The notes: a model not told the origin generated them from the sequence alone. Counted from the stretch's first letter, positions 30,550 to 40,133 are shown. The stretch: 64,000 bases of DNA from Hyphomicrobiales bacterium (GCA_900473685.1 UCNE01000006.1:94152-158151); one strand, 5' to 3'. Numbers and translations are program-made.

Positions 30550-31173
30550 ATGCGTCCAATCAGTATGCAGAATGCGACGAAAGTCTTGATCGCGGCGCTT
30601 GCCGTGATGCTCTCGTTTGCCAATTTCGCCGAAGCACGTGACCGGAGCGACCGGAACCAGATCCGTCGTCCGCATTTCGAACGGTCGTTCGACCAGCGCC
30701 CGCATCGTGGACGGCAGGAAGCCGTTTCCGGCGTAACCGCCGATCGCTACCATTACCGGCACGGCCGGCGGGATCGCGGATATCGCGTCGATCGCCGCTA
30801 TGACCGCTTCCAGTTCGACAGGCGCCAGGCCAATCGCAGCCATTTCGCGCCGAGATACGGGCGTGACCGCTACGACCCCACTCTTCCGGTGCGGGGATTT
30901 CGTGATGAGCGTCGACCCGGCTGGAACCAGTCCTATGGCAATGACGGCTTCCCATCGCAAACCGATGCCGGCACCTATTTCGGTGGCCTGTCTGCCTGGA
31001 CCGATCCCGGCAACGGCACCTATTTCCGCTCGGAGGGCAACGGCTACGGCTACTTTTCCGGTGATACCGGCATGACCTATCCCGCGGTGCGTCCGAAAAT
31101 CATCCACGTCACCCCATCGACCGCCGGCCGTGCCTGCTCCTGGGAATCCGGCGTCTGCGTCGTTCGAAGATGA
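30550..31173 (+). CDS. Secreted Arg/Tyr-rich basic protein, unknown
   Basis: A 207-residue exported protein of unknown function. The ATG at 30550 is nine bases after GCGGAGGA and gives MRPISMQNATKVLIAALAVMLSFANFAEARD, a signal peptide with cleavage likely after AEA near residue 29. The mature part is very rich in Arg, Tyr, Asp and Gly (for example RYHYRHGRRDRGYRVDRRYDR), low in hydrophobic residues, and probably flexible. The last 30 residues contain two cysteines (ACSWESGVCVV) that could pair. It resembles other low-complexity periplasmic proteins in rhizobia, but I recognise no domain. It stands divergent from the sdh operon. Confidence 0.78.
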   Translation: MRPISMQNATKVLIAALAVMLSFANFAEARDRSDRNQIRRPHFERSFDQRPHRGRQEAVSGVTADRYHYRHGRRDRGYRVDRRYDRFQFDRRQANRSHFAPRYGRDRYDPTLPVRGFRDERRPGWNQSYGNDGFPSQTDAGTYFGGLSAWTDPGNGTYFRSEGNGYGYFSGDTGMTYPAVRPKIIHVTPSTAGRACSWESGVCVVRR

Positions 31174-31198
31174 CGCCCTCGATCGGGATCGTTGCTGC

Positions 31199-31555
31199 AT
31201 GAGCACAGATAAGGTGGAAACCTTCCTGCAGGACGTCAGGGAGCATCGCGCAGACCTGTTTCCGATTGTCGCGCGTTTGCGCGCCATCGTTCTGGCCACT
31301 GGTCCATCCATCACCGAAGAGGTGAAATATAGTGGATTGCTGTTCTCCTGCGGCCCGAGCTTCTGCGGCGTTTTCCCCTACAAGGCCCATGTGACGCTGG
31401 AATTCAGCCAGGGTGCATTGCTCGCCGATCCCCACGGCTTCCTGTCCGGCGATGGCAAGTTCCGCCGCCATATCAAGCTCGAGATGCTGCAGGATATCGA
31501 GACAAAACATATCGCCGAATACGTTGCCCAAGCGCATGCGGCGGCGGAGTGCTGA
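31199..31555 (+). CDS. DUF1801 (YdhG-like) protein
   Basis: A 118-residue small soluble protein of the DUF1801/YdhG-like fold, function unknown. Family features are EEVKYSGLLFSCGPSFCGVFPYKAHVTLEF in the middle, the strand-rich region typical of these proteins, and a helix-forming N-terminus VETFLQDVREHRADLFPIVARLRAIV. The ATG at 31199 is 25 bases after the stop of the secreted-protein gene on the same strand; a longer upstream in-frame start would overlap that gene. The two genes may be cotranscribed, but there is no evident functional link. Confidence 0.8.
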   Translation: MSTDKVETFLQDVREHRADLFPIVARLRAIVLATGPSITEEVKYSGLLFSCGPSFCGVFPYKAHVTLEFSQGALLADPHGFLSGDGKFRRHIKLEMLQDIETKHIAEYVAQAHAAAEC

Positions 31556-31606
31556 CCATCCGCGCTGCAGCCCGGCGCCACAGCGTTCGCCGCGCAGCAA
31601 AAGTCT

Positions 31607-32266
31607 TCAATCGCGCCCTGCGCTCAGAAACCGCCAGACCGTGGTCTTCTTGACCTCGCTATCCTCCAGCGCCCGGGTCACCGGCACCTGGTAGGTCGCC
31701 AGCATCTCCATCCGCTCACGCGGGCAATAGGCGCGGCCGGGATCACCGACGAGGACATCCGCCCCCGCTTCGGCAAGCGCGCTCAGCCACGGAACGATCC
31801 GGTCGGCAAACGCTTTGTCATAAAAGACGTCACCGGCCAGATAGACATCCGCATCCCGCTCTGCACCGATCATATCCAACCCCGCCGAGGAAACTTCGAC
31901 ACCATTCAGCGCCGCATTGAGCCGGATCGCCGTTTCGGTCCACGGATCGATATCGACGGCCAGCACCGACGATGCCCCTGCTCTCATTGCCGCGATCGCC
32001 ACAAGGCCCGAGCCGGAAGCAAAATCGATCACCCGCTTGCCAGCCACCAGCTCGGGATGATCGAGAATATGCCGCGCCAGCCCCTGCCCGCCCGCCCAGG
32101 CAAACGCCCAGAACGGCGGCGGCAAGCCGATCTCCTCCAGCTCCTCCTCCGTCTTCAGCCACAGGTCATGCGCTTCGCTGGCAAGATACAGCCGCACCTC
32201 CGGCACATGCGGCGGCGCCATGATGTCCGTGTTTTCGCGGATGAAGGTTTCGGGATCGGTTTTCAC
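31607..32266 (-). CDS. Class I SAM-dependent methyltransferase, probable ETF-beta lysine methyltransferase
   Basis: A 219-residue Rossmann methyltransferase. The SAM-binding motif is VIDFASGSGLVAIAA near residue 83, followed by acidic AVDIDPWTETAIRLNAAL. A GDVFYD motif lies near residue 144. The N-terminus TDPETFIRENTDIM and PPHVPEVRLYLASEAHDLW match bacterial homologues of METTL20, which methylate the electron-transfer-flavoprotein beta subunit; that substrate is inferred by similarity only. The start at 32266 is a GTG; an ATG at 32221 is possible but would cut the conserved N-terminus. Longer readings enter a RIME repeat and are unlikely. Confidence 0.8.
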   Translation of the reverse strand: MKTDPETFIRENTDIMAPPHVPEVRLYLASEAHDLWLKTEEELEEIGLPPPFWAFAWAGGQGLARHILDHPELVAGKRVIDFASGSGLVAIAAMRAGASSVLAVDIDPWTETAIRLNAALNGVEVSSAGLDMIGAERDADVYLAGDVFYDKAFADRIVPWLSALAEAGADVLVGDPGRAYCPRERMEMLATYQVPVTRALEDSEVKKTTVWRFLSAGRD

Positions 32267-32308
32267 GAGGGGTCCGTTTGATGATTGGCCAGTAGTTCGA
32301 CGGCACCT

Positions 32309-32424
32309 CTTCTCCCCATCGGGGAGAAGGTGGCCCATAGGGCCGGATGAGGGGGCGGTACGCTCAGAACGCGTCGCCCCTCATCGCCTCACTTCGTTCG
32401 GCACTTCTCCCCGCTGGGGAGAAG
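32309..32424. repeat. RIME-type intergenic repeat, copy 2
   Basis: A 116-base element with end palindromes cttctccccatcggggagaag (32309-32329) and cttctccccgctggggagaag (32404-32424). The middle has gtggcccatagggccggatgagggg and ctcatcgcctcacttcgttcggca, the reverse order relative to copy 1. It is therefore inserted in the opposite orientation. It lies between the methyltransferase and EVE genes, seven bases before the EVE stop. Confidence 0.85.
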
Positions 32425-32431
32425 AGGAAGA

Positions 32432-32863
32432 TCACCGCGGCGGGTTATCCAGCCCGCCGAGCCGGCAGATTTCCAGATATTCTTCCTCGGTCACCGGCTG
32501 CACCGACAAGCGCATCGACGTCACCAGAGCCATCGTCTCGAATTTCGGATTGGCCTTGATGTCCTTCAGCGAAATCGGGTTCGGCAGATCGCAGACGGCG
32601 CGGATATCGACGCAGTCCCAGCGGGCATCGCCCTCAGCAGTCGAATCCGGGTGCGACAGTGCACAGACCTCGGTGATCCCGACAATCTCCAGCCCCTCGT
32701 TCGAGTGATAGAAGAAGCCCTTGTCGCCGATCTGCATTGCCCGCATGTTGTTGCGGGCCAGATAGTTGCGCACGCCGGTCCATTCCGTGCCCTTGGCGCC
32801 CGCATCCTTCTGCATCGCCCAGGACCATTTGAACGGTTCGGACTTGTAAAGCCAGTACCCCAC
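32432..32863 (-). CDS. EVE domain protein
   Basis: A 143-residue single-domain EVE protein of the PUA-like superfamily, which binds modified bases in nucleic acids. The family pattern is clear: YWLYKSEP at the N-terminus, TEWTGVRNYLARNNMRAM with the WxGVRNYxARNxMR motif, GDKGFFYHSNEG, and PNPISLKDIKA. Stand-alone bacterial members of this type occur widely, often with conserved YciI neighbours as here. Its start is two bases from the stop of the YciI-like gene. The modified base it binds is unknown. Confidence 0.93.
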   Translation of the reverse strand: MGYWLYKSEPFKWSWAMQKDAGAKGTEWTGVRNYLARNNMRAMQIGDKGFFYHSNEGLEIVGITEVCALSHPDSTAEGDARWDCVDIRAVCDLPNPISLKDIKANPKFETMALVTSMRLSVQPVTEEEYLEICRLGGLDNPPR

Positions 32864-32865
32864 GC

Positions 32866-33159
32866 TCAGGCCTCCGGCTTGTTGAAGACCCAGTTCCAGG
32901 GCTTGATATCGACATTGGAAAACAGGCCGGCCTTGGCATAGGGATCGGCGCTGGCGATGGCCCGCACGTCCTCGATCGTTTCTGCCTGAAGAACCACCAG
33001 GCTGCCATTCGGCTTGCCGGCATCATCAAGGAACGGGCCGGCGAAAGCCAGCGTACCCTTGGCATTGAGGTCGTTTAGAAACTCGACATGTGCGGGACGG
33101 GCGTCCATTCGCACCTGCAGGGCATTCGGCTTGTCCGTGCACAGAACCGCAAACAGCAT
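32866..33159 (-). CDS. YciI-like protein
   Basis: A 97-residue protein of the YciI/YCII-related ferredoxin-like fold family, function unclear. Key features are MLFAVLCTDKPNALQVRMDARPAHVEFLNDL with the conserved His, GTLAFAGPFLDDAGKPNGSLVV, and the C-terminal DPYAKAGLFSNVDIKPWNW. It sits between gpsA and the EVE gene on one strand with short gaps (35 bases to gpsA, 2 to EVE), so it likely shares their transcript. Confidence 0.92.
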   Translation of the reverse strand: MLFAVLCTDKPNALQVRMDARPAHVEFLNDLNAKGTLAFAGPFLDDAGKPNGSLVVLQAETIEDVRAIASADPYAKAGLFSNVDIKPWNWVFNKPEA

Positions 33160-33194
33160 TGTGTTCTCCTTGATTGCCTATTCTTAGGAAGTGT

Positions 33195-34193
33195 TTATTC
33201 CTGCGTGATCGGCCGGGACATCAGCTGTTCCAGCGCCGTCTTCACGTCCATCTTTCCATCAATGATCGCAGCCACCGCTTCGGTGACGGGCATATCGACG
33301 CCCAGTTGCCGGGCGACATCGGCAGCGACGGAGGCTGCAAAGGCACCTTCGACCAGCTCATTCGAGTGTCCCTTGGCGCTGCCGCTTTGCCCGAGCGCGA
33401 TGCCGTAGCGCAGATTGCGCGATTGATGGCTGGTTGCCGTCAACACAAGATCGCCAAGACCGGAAAGGCCGCGCACCGTATCCGCCTCGCCGCCCCGTGC
33501 CGCAACGAACCGCGACATCTCGGCCAGTCCGCGCGAAATCAACGCCGCCCGGGCGGAATCGCCAAGCCCTGCCCCTTCGACGATACCGCAGGCAATCGCC
33601 AGCACATTCTTCAACGCGCCGCCGAGCTGCACCCCAATACGGTCAGCCGACGGATAAAGGCGGAACGTCGCGCCCGACAAGGCTTCGGCCAAAACCGCGG
33701 CCCGCTCGACAGTGCCCGCCGCAATCACCATCGCCGTCGGCAGGCCCTTGGCAATATCGGCAGCAAACCCCGGGCCGGAGAGCACGGCGACATTCTGCAA
33801 ATGCAGCTCTTCCTCGACGACATCGGTCAACAACCGGCCGCTCGCCCGCTCCATGCCCTTGGCGCAGATCACCACATCGGCGCCCTTGCCGATGAAACCG
33901 TGCAGCGACCGCCCAGCCTCGCGCTGCGCCTGCGATGGCATGGCGAAAAGCACGATCCCGGCACCCTCAAGAATGGTTGGATCGTGGGAAACAATGAGCG
34001 TTTCCGGCAAATCGATGCCCGGCAGCGCGCTGTCATTGCGGCCGGTCTGTTTGAATTCCTCGACGATGCTTTCACGGCGGGTGAGCAGCGTCACCGGCAC
34101 CTTGCCGGATGCGGCAGCAACGGCCGCCAGCGCCGTTCCGAAAGCTCCGGAGCCAACGACGACGATACGATCCGTATTCACGACATCCGCCAT
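33195..34193 (-). CDS. gpsA: NAD(P)-dependent glycerol-3-phosphate dehydrogenase
   Basis: A 332-residue enzyme reducing dihydroxyacetone phosphate to sn-glycerol 3-phosphate for phospholipid synthesis. The dinucleotide site is [18 protein letters not shown]. The conserved catalytic stretch is [15 protein letters not shown], with [19 protein letters not shown] and [29 protein letters not shown] further on. The ATG at 34193 overlaps the tsaD stop by one base (TGATG), so translation is probably coupled; a GTG just before it is also in frame but less likely. Identity is secure. Confidence 0.96.
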   Translation of the reverse strand: MADVVNTDRIVVVGSGAFGTALAAVAAASGKVPVTLLTRRESIVEEFKQTGRNDSALPGIDLPETLIVSHDPTILEGAGIVLFAMPSQAQREAGRSLHGFIGKGADVVICAKGMERASGRLLTDVVEEELHLQNVAVLSGPGFAADIAKGLPTAMVIAAGTVERAAVLAEALSGATFRLYPSADRIGVQLGGALKNVLAIACGIVEGAGLGDSARAALISRGLAEMSRFVAARGGEADTVRGLSGLGDLVLTATSHQSRNLRYGIALGQSGSAKGHSNELVEGAFAASVAADVARQLGVDMPVTEAVAAIIDGKMDVKTALEQLMSRPITQE

Positions 34194-35290
34194 CACGCCT
34201 TTGCTCCCCGCTTGCCAAATCCGATCAGGGCCTTTGCATCCGCATCCAGAGGCCAGCGCGAACGCGGCGCCACATCGAGATCATCGGCCGGCAATCCTGC
34301 CGCCATGCGCTCGGCGCCTGCCCAGGCGATCATTGCCGCATTGTCGGTGCACAGTTGCATCGGCGGCGCGATGAAGTGAAAGCCGTTCTTGTCGCACAGC
34401 TCCTGCAGCGTCGCCCGGATCGTCTGGTTGGCCGCCACGCCACCGGCCACCACCAGCGCCGGATGCGTCACCGTTCCGGCAAACTGCTCCTTGAAGCGGG
34501 CAAGCCCGCGGCCGATGCGATCCTTTAGCGTGCGCGAAATCGCCTTCTGGAAGGAGGCGCAGATATCGGCGATATCCTGTTCGGTCACCGGCTCGATCGA
34601 CTGCGCCGCCTGACGAACGGCCGTTTTCAGGCCGGAAAATGAAAAATCTAGCCGCGCTTCGCCAACCAGCGGACGCGGAAAGGAAAACCGGTCCGGATTG
34701 CCGCTTTTTGCCGCATGCTCGACGGCCGGGCCGCCCGGATAAGGCAGGCCAAGCAGCTTCGCGGTCTTGTCGAACGCCTCGCCCAGCGCATCGTCAATCG
34801 TCGTGCCCCAACGCTCATAGACGCCGACGCCCTTCACCAGGATCAGCTGTGTGTGGCCGCCGGAAACCAGCAGCATCAGATAGGGAAAGGCAAGTCCGTC
34901 GGTCAGCCGCGCTGTCAGCGCATGGCCTTCCAGATGATTGACGGCATAGAGCGGCTTTCCCGAAGCCCGCGCCATTGCCTTGCCGGTCATCAGGCCGACC
35001 AGCAGGCCACCGATCAGGCCCGGACCGCTGGTGGCGGCAATTGCGTCGATATCGGCAAGTGTTACCCCGGCGCGCAAAAGCGCTTCCTCGATCAGCGTAT
35101 CCAGCGCCTCGACATGGGCACGTGCGGCAATCTCCGGCACGACGCCACCATAGGCACTGTGCTCTTCCAGCTGGCTCAAAACCACGTCGCCCAGAATTTC
35201 GCCATGGCCGTTTTCGTCACGCAGGACGACGGAGGCGGCGGTCTCGTCGCAGCTTGTTTCGATACCGAGGATGCGCAGGCGGGCGGACAT
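34193..35290 (-). CDS. tsaD: tRNA N6-threonylcarbamoyladenosine biosynthesis protein TsaD
   Basis: The ASKHA-fold enzyme that transfers the threonylcarbamoyl group to A37 of ANN-decoding tRNAs, with TsaB and TsaE. It has 365 residues. The family motifs are [15 protein letters not shown] at the N-terminus, HLEGHALTA (metal-binding histidines), [13 protein letters not shown] and [14 protein letters not shown] chose the ATG at 35290 ([12 protein letters not shown]); upstream in-frame sequence overlaps divergent hemC. It is the first gene of the tsaD-gpsA-YciI-EVE run. Identity is secure. Confidence 0.97.
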   Translation of the reverse strand: MSARLRILGIETSCDETAASVVLRDENGHGEILGDVVLSQLEEHSAYGGVVPEIAARAHVEALDTLIEEALLRAGVTLADIDAIAATSGPGLIGGLLVGLMTGKAMARASGKPLYAVNHLEGHALTARLTDGLAFPYLMLLVSGGHTQLILVKGVGVYERWGTTIDDALGEAFDKTAKLLGLPYPGGPAVEHAAKSGNPDRFSFPRPLVGEARLDFSFSGLKTAVRQAAQSIEPVTEQDIADICASFQKAISRTLKDRIGRGLARFKEQFAGTVTHPALVVAGGVAANQTIRATLQELCDKNGFHFIAPPMQLCTDNAAMIAWAGAERMAAGLPADDLDVAPRSRWPLDADAKALIGFGKRGAKA

Positions 35291-35366
35291 GGGCAGAATT
35301 ACTCGAACATTGCGGTCGCAGGGAAAGGCGGATACACGGAACTCCGGTAACAACGGATCGCAGTGG

Positions 35367-36296
35367 ATGCAAACAAAACCTTTCCGGATCGGCACGCGGG
35401 GCAGCCCCCTGGCGCTGGCGCAGGCCCATGAAACACGGGACCGGCTGATGGCCGTGCACGGCCTGCCGGCTGAAATGTTCGAGATCGTCGTGCTGTCGAC
35501 CATGGGCGACCGGATCACCGACCGGTCGCTGTCGGAAATCGGCGGCAAGGGCCTTTTCACCCAAGAACTGGAGGATATGCTCACCTCGGGCGGGCTGGAT
35601 TTTGCCGTGCACTCCTCCAAGGACATGCCGACCAAACTGCCTACCGGCCTCTATCTCTCCGCCTACCTGCCGCGAGAAGACGCCCGCGACGCATTTGTCG
35701 GGCGCACGGCCGCAAAGCTGCTCGACCTGCCGCAAGGAGCCACGATTGGCTCGTCGTCGCTGCGCCGTCAGGCGCTCATCAAGCGCCTGCGCCCGGATAT
35801 CAACGTCATCACCTATCGCGGACTGGTTGATACCCGGCTAAGAAAATTGGCCGAGGGTCAAGTCGATGCGACGCTGCTTGCCTTTGCCGGCCTGAAGCGG
35901 CTGGGCAAGGACGATGTCCCGACCGAGCTTCTCGATCCCGAAACCTTCCCGCCGGCACCGGCACAGGGCGCGATCTGTATCGAGAGCCGCATCGGCGACG
36001 ACCGCATCAACGGTTTGCTCGAAGCGGTCAACGATCTCAGAACCCACGAAGCCGTCACCTGTGAACGGGCGTTCCTCGCCACACTCGACGGCTCCTGCCG
36101 CACGCCGATCGCCGGTTACGCGGTCTCTGATGGCGATACCATCCGCTTTTCCGGCATGGTGCTCACACCCGACGGCAGCGAATATTTCCGCGTGTCGACG
36201 GAAGGCAAGGCCGCCGATGCCGAACGGATAGGAGCCAAGGCGGGCGACGATATTCGCCTCGATGCTGGACCGGACTTCTTTTCGAGCTGGGTCTGA
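35367..36296 (+). CDS. hemC: Hydroxymethylbilane synthase (porphobilinogen deaminase)
   Basis: The heme-pathway enzyme that polymerises four porphobilinogens into hydroxymethylbilane. It has 309 residues. The N-terminus [15 protein letters not shown] and the block [14 protein letters not shown] fit the family, and the dipyrromethane cofactor cysteine is in [13 protein letters not shown] chose the ATG at 35367; the longer in-frame extension would overlap tsaD. The gene is divergent from tsaD with 76 bases between them and is followed by hemD after two bases. Confidence 0.97.
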   Translation: MQTKPFRIGTRGSPLALAQAHETRDRLMAVHGLPAEMFEIVVLSTMGDRITDRSLSEIGGKGLFTQELEDMLTSGGLDFAVHSSKDMPTKLPTGLYLSAYLPREDARDAFVGRTAAKLLDLPQGATIGSSSLRRQALIKRLRPDINVITYRGLVDTRLRKLAEGQVDATLLAFAGLKRLGKDDVPTELLDPETFPPAPAQGAICIESRIGDDRINGLLEAVNDLRTHEAVTCERAFLATLDGSCRTPIAGYAVSDGDTIRFSGMVLTPDGSEYFRVSTEGKAADAERIGAKAGDDIRLDAGPDFFSSWV

Positions 36297-36298
36297 AC

Positions 36299-37021
36299 AT
36301 GCCCGCCCCTCTGCGCATTCTTGTCACCCGGCCGCAGCCTTCAGCAACGGCGACGGCTGCAAGGCTTGAAGCGATGGGGCATGAGGCCGTGCTTCTGCCG
36401 GTCATGGAAGCCATCCATCAGCCACTGGCAGCATTGGAGGCGCTTGCCCACACCCACAGCGCCATCGCGGTCACCAGCGCCGAAGTGTTTCGCGCCTTGG
36501 CTCCCTACAGGGACCGGCTGACGCCGCATTTCCAGACAACCGTCTATTGCGTCGGGCCTGCAACGGCGCAGGCGGCGCGGAAAATGGGGTTTCAGTCGGT
36601 CATTTCCGGCACAGGCACCGGGGTTTCCCTGGCAAGGATCGTCGCAACCGCATCGGCAGACCTTGGCGACGGTCTGGTCTATCTTGCAGGCTGGCCGCGC
36701 TCTCCGGCTTTCGAGGCAGGGTTGCAGGCCGCAGGCATCGCCTGCCGCACCGCCGAAACCTACCGGATGTCCGCCATCGCCCACACGCATCAGACCATCG
36801 AACGGCTGCTGCATCCGCCCGTCCCAGACATCGCCATCCTCTATTCCTATGAAACCGCGCGGCATTTTTTCGCGCTGCTTTCCGAAGAAACGGCAAAGCG
36901 GATTTCCCGCATGCGGCTGATCTGTTTGAGCGAGCATGTCGCGGATGCCGTACCGCCGGGTTTCGGGCCGATCGCCGTTGCCGCGGAGCCTTCCGAAGAA
37001 GCCCTTCTCGCCCTGCTCTGA
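36299..37021 (+). CDS. hemD: Uroporphyrinogen-III synthase
   Basis: A 240-residue enzyme closing hydroxymethylbilane into uroporphyrinogen III. HemD sequences are very variable; this one has the expected two-lobed pattern, with ILVTRPQPSATATAARLEAMGHEAVLLPVM at the start, TVYCVGPATAQAARKMGFQ in the middle and VYLAGWPRSPAFEAGL in the second lobe. Its position directly after hemC (two-base gap) strengthens the call. Confidence 0.92.
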   Translation: MPAPLRILVTRPQPSATATAARLEAMGHEAVLLPVMEAIHQPLAALEALAHTHSAIAVTSAEVFRALAPYRDRLTPHFQTTVYCVGPATAQAARKMGFQSVISGTGTGVSLARIVATASADLGDGLVYLAGWPRSPAFEAGLQAAGIACRTAETYRMSAIAHTHQTIERLLHPPVPDIAILYSYETARHFFALLSEETAKRISRMRLICLSEHVADAVPPGFGPIAVAAEPSEEALLALL

Positions 37022-37162
37022 CCCGCTGCACCACAGGCAACGGAACACGAATCCGTCTAGCAGCGGTCAAGGAATTGTCGCTTGGGGGCTTTCCCTATCC
37101 CCATCGCATGTCTAGGTTTAAGACAGTACGTCAAGTTCATGCGATAACGGAAAGAGATCATC

Positions 37163-38458
37163 ATGGGACCGGAAAACCCTCCGCGCCGCTCGAAGTCCGA
37201 TCAGGAGCCGTTGACGATCGACCTGGATGCCAATCCGGCTGCCTCGGACGAGGCAAAAAACGACGCGGCCGTGGACGATACCGTGACCGGCGAGGGTACG
37301 GATATTCGGGCCGGCGAAGCCGATGAAACGGTCCGCGCAGATATCTCCGACCCGTTGGAGAGTGGCAAGGCGGACGCCACCACGGCGACCGAGCCGGATG
37401 AAGAGGATACACGGGCAGAAGCCGCATCAGCAGCCTTTGCTGAGGAACCGGTATCGGCCGCGACAGCAGCAGAAGAACCGGCAAGGCCCATCTACCCTGC
37501 ACAGCATCGCACTTCCAATTCCGGCGCCCTTGCCGCCGGCATTCTCGGCGGCCTGATCGCGCTTCTCGGCGCCGGCGTCCTGCAATATGCCGGTATCATG
37601 CCCTCGCTTGGCCCGGGCGGTGGCAATACCGCCATCGAGCAGAGCCTTGCCAGCGATATCGAAGCCCTGAAGGCGCAGCTCGCTGCAGCCCCGGCACCAC
37701 AGGCGGCAGCCGATCTTGGCCCGCTCGATGCCCGCATCGCCGAACTGGAGAAGAAGACCGCCGAAGCGGGCAATGGCGCGGCCGCCGATGTCTCCGGCCT
37801 CGATGCTCAGATCACCAACCTGACCGGTGAAATCGCCACGCTGAAAGCGGCGTTGGCCGATGCACAGCAGTCAACCGAAGCCGCCAAATCCGAGCTTTCG
37901 ACCCGCCTTGCCGCAGCCGAAAAGAAGATCGATGAGCCGGCAAGCGATGTGCAACTGGCCCGGGCGATGGCGGTTACAGCTTTGAAGACGGCGATCGATC
38001 GTGGCGGACCGTTCCTGGCCGAACTCGACGCGCTGAAAAGCATCGCCGCGACCGATCCGGCCGTCACCGGCCTTGCGGAGGACGCCAAGACCGGTATTTC
38101 CCCGCGCGCCGATCTCGTGCGTGATTTCCCAGCCATTGCCGATGCCATGCTGGAGGCAACCCGGCACACCGATCCCAATCAGGGCGTGTTCTCCCGCCTG
38201 ATGGACAGCGCATCCTCGGCCATCCGTGTCCGCCCCGTCGGCAGTGTCGAGGGCGAAGGCCCGGAAGCCGTCGTCGCCCGCATCGAGGACAAGCTGACCA
38301 ATGGCGACCTGAAGGGTGCGAGCCTGGAATGGGACACACTGCCGGAACCGGCAAAGGCCGCAGGTGCCGCTTTCAAGACCAAGCTGGACCAGCGCATCCG
38401 CGTCGAGGGTCTGATCGACGCCACCGTTGCCGGCGCCATGACGGCCAACCAGGGCTAA
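37163..38458 (+). CDS. Mic60/mitofilin-like inner-membrane protein
   Basis: A 431-residue protein of the alphaproteobacterial mitofilin-like family (COG4223), whose mitochondrial homologue Mic60 shapes cristae. The N-terminal 115 residues are cytoplasmic, acidic and disordered. A single membrane helix spans about residues 119-144 (ALAAGILGGLIALLGAGVLQY). A periplasmic coiled coil follows at about 155-275, with repeated DAQITNLTGEIATLK-like heptads. The C-terminal Mic60 domain has AMAVTALKTAIDRGGPFLAELDALK and the end segment FKTKLDQRIRVEGLIDATVAGAM. It sits between hemD and hemY, a linkage common in this class. The link to heme synthesis is positional only. Confidence 0.88.
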   Translation: MGPENPPRRSKSDQEPLTIDLDANPAASDEAKNDAAVDDTVTGEGTDIRAGEADETVRADISDPLESGKADATTATEPDEEDTRAEAASAAFAEEPVSAATAAEEPARPIYPAQHRTSNSGALAAGILGGLIALLGAGVLQYAGIMPSLGPGGGNTAIEQSLASDIEALKAQLAAAPAPQAAADLGPLDARIAELEKKTAEAGNGAAADVSGLDAQITNLTGEIATLKAALADAQQSTEAAKSELSTRLAAAEKKIDEPASDVQLARAMAVTALKTAIDRGGPFLAELDALKSIAATDPAVTGLAEDAKTGISPRADLVRDFPAIADAMLEATRHTDPNQGVFSRLMDSASSAIRVRPVGSVEGEGPEAVVARIEDKLTNGDLKGASLEWDTLPEPAKAAGAAFKTKLDQRIRVEGLIDATVAGAMTANQG

Positions 38459-38468
38459 GGAAGAGTTC

Positions 38469-40133
38469 ATGATCCGTATTCTGTTCTATGTTCTCGTCGT
38501 CCTTGCTCTTGGTGCAGGCTTTGCGTGGCTGGCTGATCGCCCCGGCGAACTGTCGCTAATCTGGCAGGGCCAACGCATCGAGATGAGCCTGATGGTGGCA
38601 GCAACGCTGCTTGCCTCGCTGATCGCTGCCATCCTGATCGTCGTCTGGTTCATCCGCGTCGTCTGGCTTTCCCCCCATTCGATCTCCCGCTATTTCCGCG
38701 CCCGCAAGCGTGACCGGGGCTATCAGGCTCTGTCCACCGGCCTGATCGCCGCCGGCGCCGGCGATTCGGCACTTGCCCGCAAGATGACCGCTCGCACCCA
38801 TGGACTGCTCAGCGCCGACCAGGAGCCGCTGATCCATCTGCTCGAAGCGCAGACGGCGCTGATCGAAGGCAAATACGACGACGCCCGCAAGAAGTTCGAG
38901 CTGATGGCCGACGATCCGGAAACCCGCGAACTCGGCCTGCGCGGTCTCTATCTCGAAGCCAAGCGGTTGGGCGCCAATGAAGCAGCCCGCCAATATGCCG
39001 AACGTGCTGCCGACAAGTCCCCGCACTTGCCTTGGGCAACGCTGGCCGCCCTCGACTACCGCAGCCAGACAGGCCAGTGGGACGAAGCCATCCGCCTGCT
39101 CGACCAGAGCCGCACGGCGCATGTCATCGAGCGCAAGGAAGCCGACCGCAAGAAGGCCGTGCTTCTGACCGCCCGCGCCGCTGAAAAGCTTGAGGCCGAT
39201 CCGAGGGGCGCCCGTGACGACGCACAGGCAGCCCTCAAACTGGCCGAAGACCTCGTGCCGGCCGGGCTGATTGCCGCCAAGGCGCTGTTTCGCGAGGACA
39301 ACCTGCGCAAGGGTGCCGCCATTCTGGAAAAGCTCTGGAAGCAGGAGCCGCATCCGGACGTTGCCAAGCTTTACGTCCGTGCCCGCAGCGGTGATTCCGC
39401 CACCGACCGGCTGAAGCGCGCCAACAAGCTCGAGGCACTGCGCCCCAACAACCCGGTGGCGCTTGCCGCCGTTGCTGAAGCGGCACTCGAAGCCCGCGAA
39501 CTGCCGCTTGCCCGGTCCAAGGCGGAAGCTGCCGCCCGTATCCAGCCAAGCGAAAGCATCTTTCTGCTGCTCGCCGATATCGAAGAGGCCGATACCAACG
39601 ATGACGGCCGCATCCGCCACTGGATGAACCAGGCACTGAAAAGCCCGCGCGATCCGGCCTGGACTGCAGATGGCGTTACAGCCCCCGAATGGCTGCCCGT
39701 ATCACCGGTCAGCGGCCGCCTGGACGCCTTCGAATGGAAGCAGCCGGTCGCCGAGATTGCCGGGGCGATTGAAGAAGGCAGGCCGGATACCGCCGACGCG
39801 GCGATCCGCAGCCTGCCGCCCGTTGCCATCGTCCACCATCGCCCGGAACCACAGCCGGAGCGGGCCACCGTTGCGGTCAAGGCGAGCCCGGTGGTCGAAG
39901 CTGCGGATAAGGCGCCGGAGACAGTCAAGACCATCGCCGTACCGGCGCCGAGCGAATCCGTGATCGTGCCGCAAACGGTCAGGACCGAACCCAAACCGGC
40001 CCCGGTGAAAGCTGCGGAAACCAAGCCAGCGGAGGCTGTCGTCGAGCCCTTCTTCGGCCGCCCGCCGGACGATCCCGGCGTTCGCGACGACAACAGCAAG
40101 CCGCTGGAAAAGACGACATTTCGCCTGTTTTGA
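38469..40133 (+). CDS. hemY: HemY family TPR membrane protein
   Basis: A 554-residue protein of the HemY_N/TPR type, not the protoporphyrinogen oxidase of the same name. Two N-terminal membrane helices (about residues 3-22 and 41-66) precede a block of TPR repeats (about 95-400), for example PLIHLLEAQTALIEGKYDDARKKFELM and LPWATLAALDYRSQTGQWDEAI. The C-terminal 130 residues are Pro/Ala/Lys-rich and probably disordered. The protein follows the Mic60-like gene by 10 bases. Its biochemical role is unknown; in rhizobia and relatives it is repeatedly found beside Mic60-like and hem genes. Confidence 0.9.
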   Translation: MIRILFYVLVVLALGAGFAWLADRPGELSLIWQGQRIEMSLMVAATLLASLIAAILIVVWFIRVVWLSPHSISRYFRARKRDRGYQALSTGLIAAGAGDSALARKMTARTHGLLSADQEPLIHLLEAQTALIEGKYDDARKKFELMADDPETRELGLRGLYLEAKRLGANEAARQYAERAADKSPHLPWATLAALDYRSQTGQWDEAIRLLDQSRTAHVIERKEADRKKAVLLTARAAEKLEADPRGARDDAQAALKLAEDLVPAGLIAAKALFREDNLRKGAAILEKLWKQEPHPDVAKLYVRARSGDSATDRLKRANKLEALRPNNPVALAAVAEAALEARELPLARSKAEAAARIQPSESIFLLLADIEEADTNDDGRIRHWMNQALKSPRDPAWTADGVTAPEWLPVSPVSGRLDAFEWKQPVAEIAGAIEEGRPDTADAAIRSLPPVAIVHHRPEPQPERATVAVKASPVVEAADKAPETVKTIAVPAPSESVIVPQTVRTEPKPAPVKAAETKPAEAVVEPFFGRPPDDPGVRDDNSKPLEKTTFRLF

